A DNA stretch of 64,000 nt from Sipunculus nudus (taxonomy: Eukaryota; Annelida; Sipuncula; Golfingiida; Sipunculidae), in contig CM049309.1 in NCBI GenBank assembly GCA_026874595.1, forward strand, positions 49,638,079-49,702,078. Reading direction: 5' to 3'. Positions 62,263 to 64,000 of this stretch are shown here, piece after piece. Every line of letters starts with the position of its first letter. Positions within the stretch are counted from its first letter, which is position 1. Below the pieces are notes generated by a model. That model did not search any database, was not told where the DNA came from, and was given only the letters and a program-made list of their open reading frames with translations. Made by a program: the position numbers and the translations under genes.

Positions 62263-64000
62263 TTTAAAACGTATAATTAAAAAAGCATTCAATTAGGTTT
62301 CCAACCGAATATTAAATCAATTTATTTGCCAGATCAGCATTCGTCATCATTCATTTAAATCCAATAAATTGCAACAATATATATATATCAACAGTCACTA
62401 CGTAGACAATTAGCACTGAATATACTAGTATTCTAAAACATTTCTTAATTTATGTGCTCTTGGTCTTTGTGACGTATGGTGGCATGAGAAGCCTGACTTG
62501 AACCACTGACATCAATCTTCGACAGGAACTCTAAGAAAATCACTCCGGGTATTATATAGAAACCATTTGCAAAATACCAAAATCCGGCATATTGGAACCA
62601 TGTTTTGCTTTTGAAATGGATACCGCGTCTTCCTTTCTTCACTAAAAGCCCAGCTTTGTGCCGGTCGAAGTGGGTTAGGCTGGAGAGATTGCCTGAACAG
62701 TAATGGGTCTGTCAAGAGTTGGGGAGCCTAAAACTGATCAATAATTTATCTTGTGTAGTTCCGCTAGGTGGTGACACCGTACAACAACGTTCAACCCGAC
62801 ATGCAGATAAATTTTTGGCTCACTGAAATGTTTAGACAACTGTCGAAACTTTAACAAAAGTTCACTAATTTATTACCAAAGCTAGATAAAACGTTAATAA
62901 TTAATTTTTCCGAACACTCATATATTTTAAGATATGACATTAAGGGTACCTATTCACACACCAGTTATGTTAAACATACTGAAATATAAAGTGTTTGCAT
63001 GGCTTGGTATCTGCCAATACATTGTATACATTGTGTAATGTATTTCGATTTAAATCCATTTGCTTACTCCTGTACACATGTGGAAATAAGCTTCCTTCGG
63101 GCGCGATCAGTAGCGCAAATAAAATAAACATAGCGTCCATGCCACCTGGCGGCCGTACAGAGCAACTTCACAAATCAAGATTTTACAAGCTATCAACGGT
63201 GTATCATTGGTGTTTCTTCTTTCATTTTTCCTCTTATTGTTTTGGAGTTGTTGCGCATTTGTCAGATCAGACCTCTCGTCATATATTTTTGTTGTGGTAA
63301 AGCATCACACTTGAACTGTGTATACATACACAGACACACACACACAAATCCATAACAGAACCGTAACATATAAAAGAGGAGAATTGGTGAAAGTGAGTCC
63401 TACGCTCTTAACACAGAGCTTTACCTATAGTCCTACTACCTATATCGTAAGCGCTGTTTGTTTTGACCTCGTATCCTGAATCGCTACACCAGAGGGGAAC
63501 ACTGTATTTTGGTCCAATCAGATGAGACCTTGTGCTTGAAGACAAAACGGTTTACCAGCCAAGCGAGAAATACACGGAGCCAATATTGTTCATTTAGTTT
63601 TGAGTGACAGCTCATCGCCCTGGCAACCGTTTGAACTAGCCACAGGCTCAGAGAGAATTGCCCAGCACGTGGTTTTCACAGGTCCTTGTGTACATAGGAT
63701 GCCCGGCCGATGAGCTGTAATTCAAACGTAATGAAACAACATAGGTTCCGGGCACCCCTTGCTGGCTGGTTTCCGTTTTGCTGGCAAACGGATACATAAA
63801 TACGCTAACATAGTCGTAATGTCATAATCGAATTGGTCGATGATGCGAGAACGTAGTGGGAGCAATTAAAATTCGACTATTTTTTACTAAGAGTAAACAC
63901 TTGAGTGTATTTGAAGCGCACTTGAAGCGCGGCTATGGGCGGAGCCATGATGCCTGTCCGTTGTTTCTTAACTGGCTGCCAGACTACGACCCACCACCTA
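62263..64000. other. Non-coding, no feature recognised
   Basis: Two overlapping minus ORFs (62,445-62,715) and a 101-codon plus ORF (62,995-63,300) have no recognisable domain or splice support. The last 600 bases (63,400-64,000) are less AT-rich and could flank another gene beyond the window. A (CA) tract lies at about 63,330-63,347. Confidence 0.35.

Overview
This is a piece of animal nuclear genome and contains almost no protein-coding sequence. It is AT-rich and dense in (TA)n microsatellites. It carries tRNA-derived SINEs, several kinds of short inverted-repeat transposons, minisatellites and a decayed LINE. No bacterial-type gene layout is present: there are no long ORFs, no operons and no CRISPR array. 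From general knowledge, the (TA)n load, the GCCCCCGCC-ended element near 32.6-34.5 kb and the CAGGGGCGGATCC-ended MITEs suggest a mollusc, probably a bivalve or gastropod. That assignment is inference; no diagnostic gene supports it.

The one host-gene piece I can defend lies at 54,053-54,176 on the minus strand. It is a first coding exon of 41 codons plus one base, with a start codon downstream of in-frame stops, a hydrophobic signal-peptide-like segment and a GTGAGT splice donor (phase 1 intron). The gene should run leftward, so much of 1-54 kb may be its first intron, and the GC-richer 54.2-56.3 kb stretch is probably its 5' flank. I cannot name the gene and found no second exon.

Layout. 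0-10 kb: (TA)n tracts, a degenerate 41-bp tandem array, a TATG/TA array and two copies of a TAA-targeting MITE. 10-20 kb: a SINE relic, (TA)n tracts and a CAGGGGCGGATCC MITE. 19.4-20.6 kb: a 562-bp unit duplicated in tandem without visible differences, with a breakpoint inside a small inverted-repeat element. 24.9-26.5 kb: two minisatellites with 31-bp and 23-bp units. 28-29 kb: a SINE and an unusual GC-rich segment. 32.5-34.7 kb: a composite element holding seven copies of a 179-bp repeat, with a full tRNA-SINE beside it. 40.4-43.4 kb: a third MITE copy, then a foldback-like element whose inverted arms are themselves tandem repeats and whose loop holds nested insertions. 46-52.3 kb: a MITE, an ancient 60-bp array and a possible reverse-transcriptase scrap. 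52.7-54 kb: (TA)n tracts, then the exon. 57-61 kb: an AATG array, a SINE and an internally deleted LINE with a recognisable ORF1 and ORF2 tail but no endonuclease or polymerase.

No genes act together here. The interest lies in repeat architecture. I did not find a convincing new biological system.
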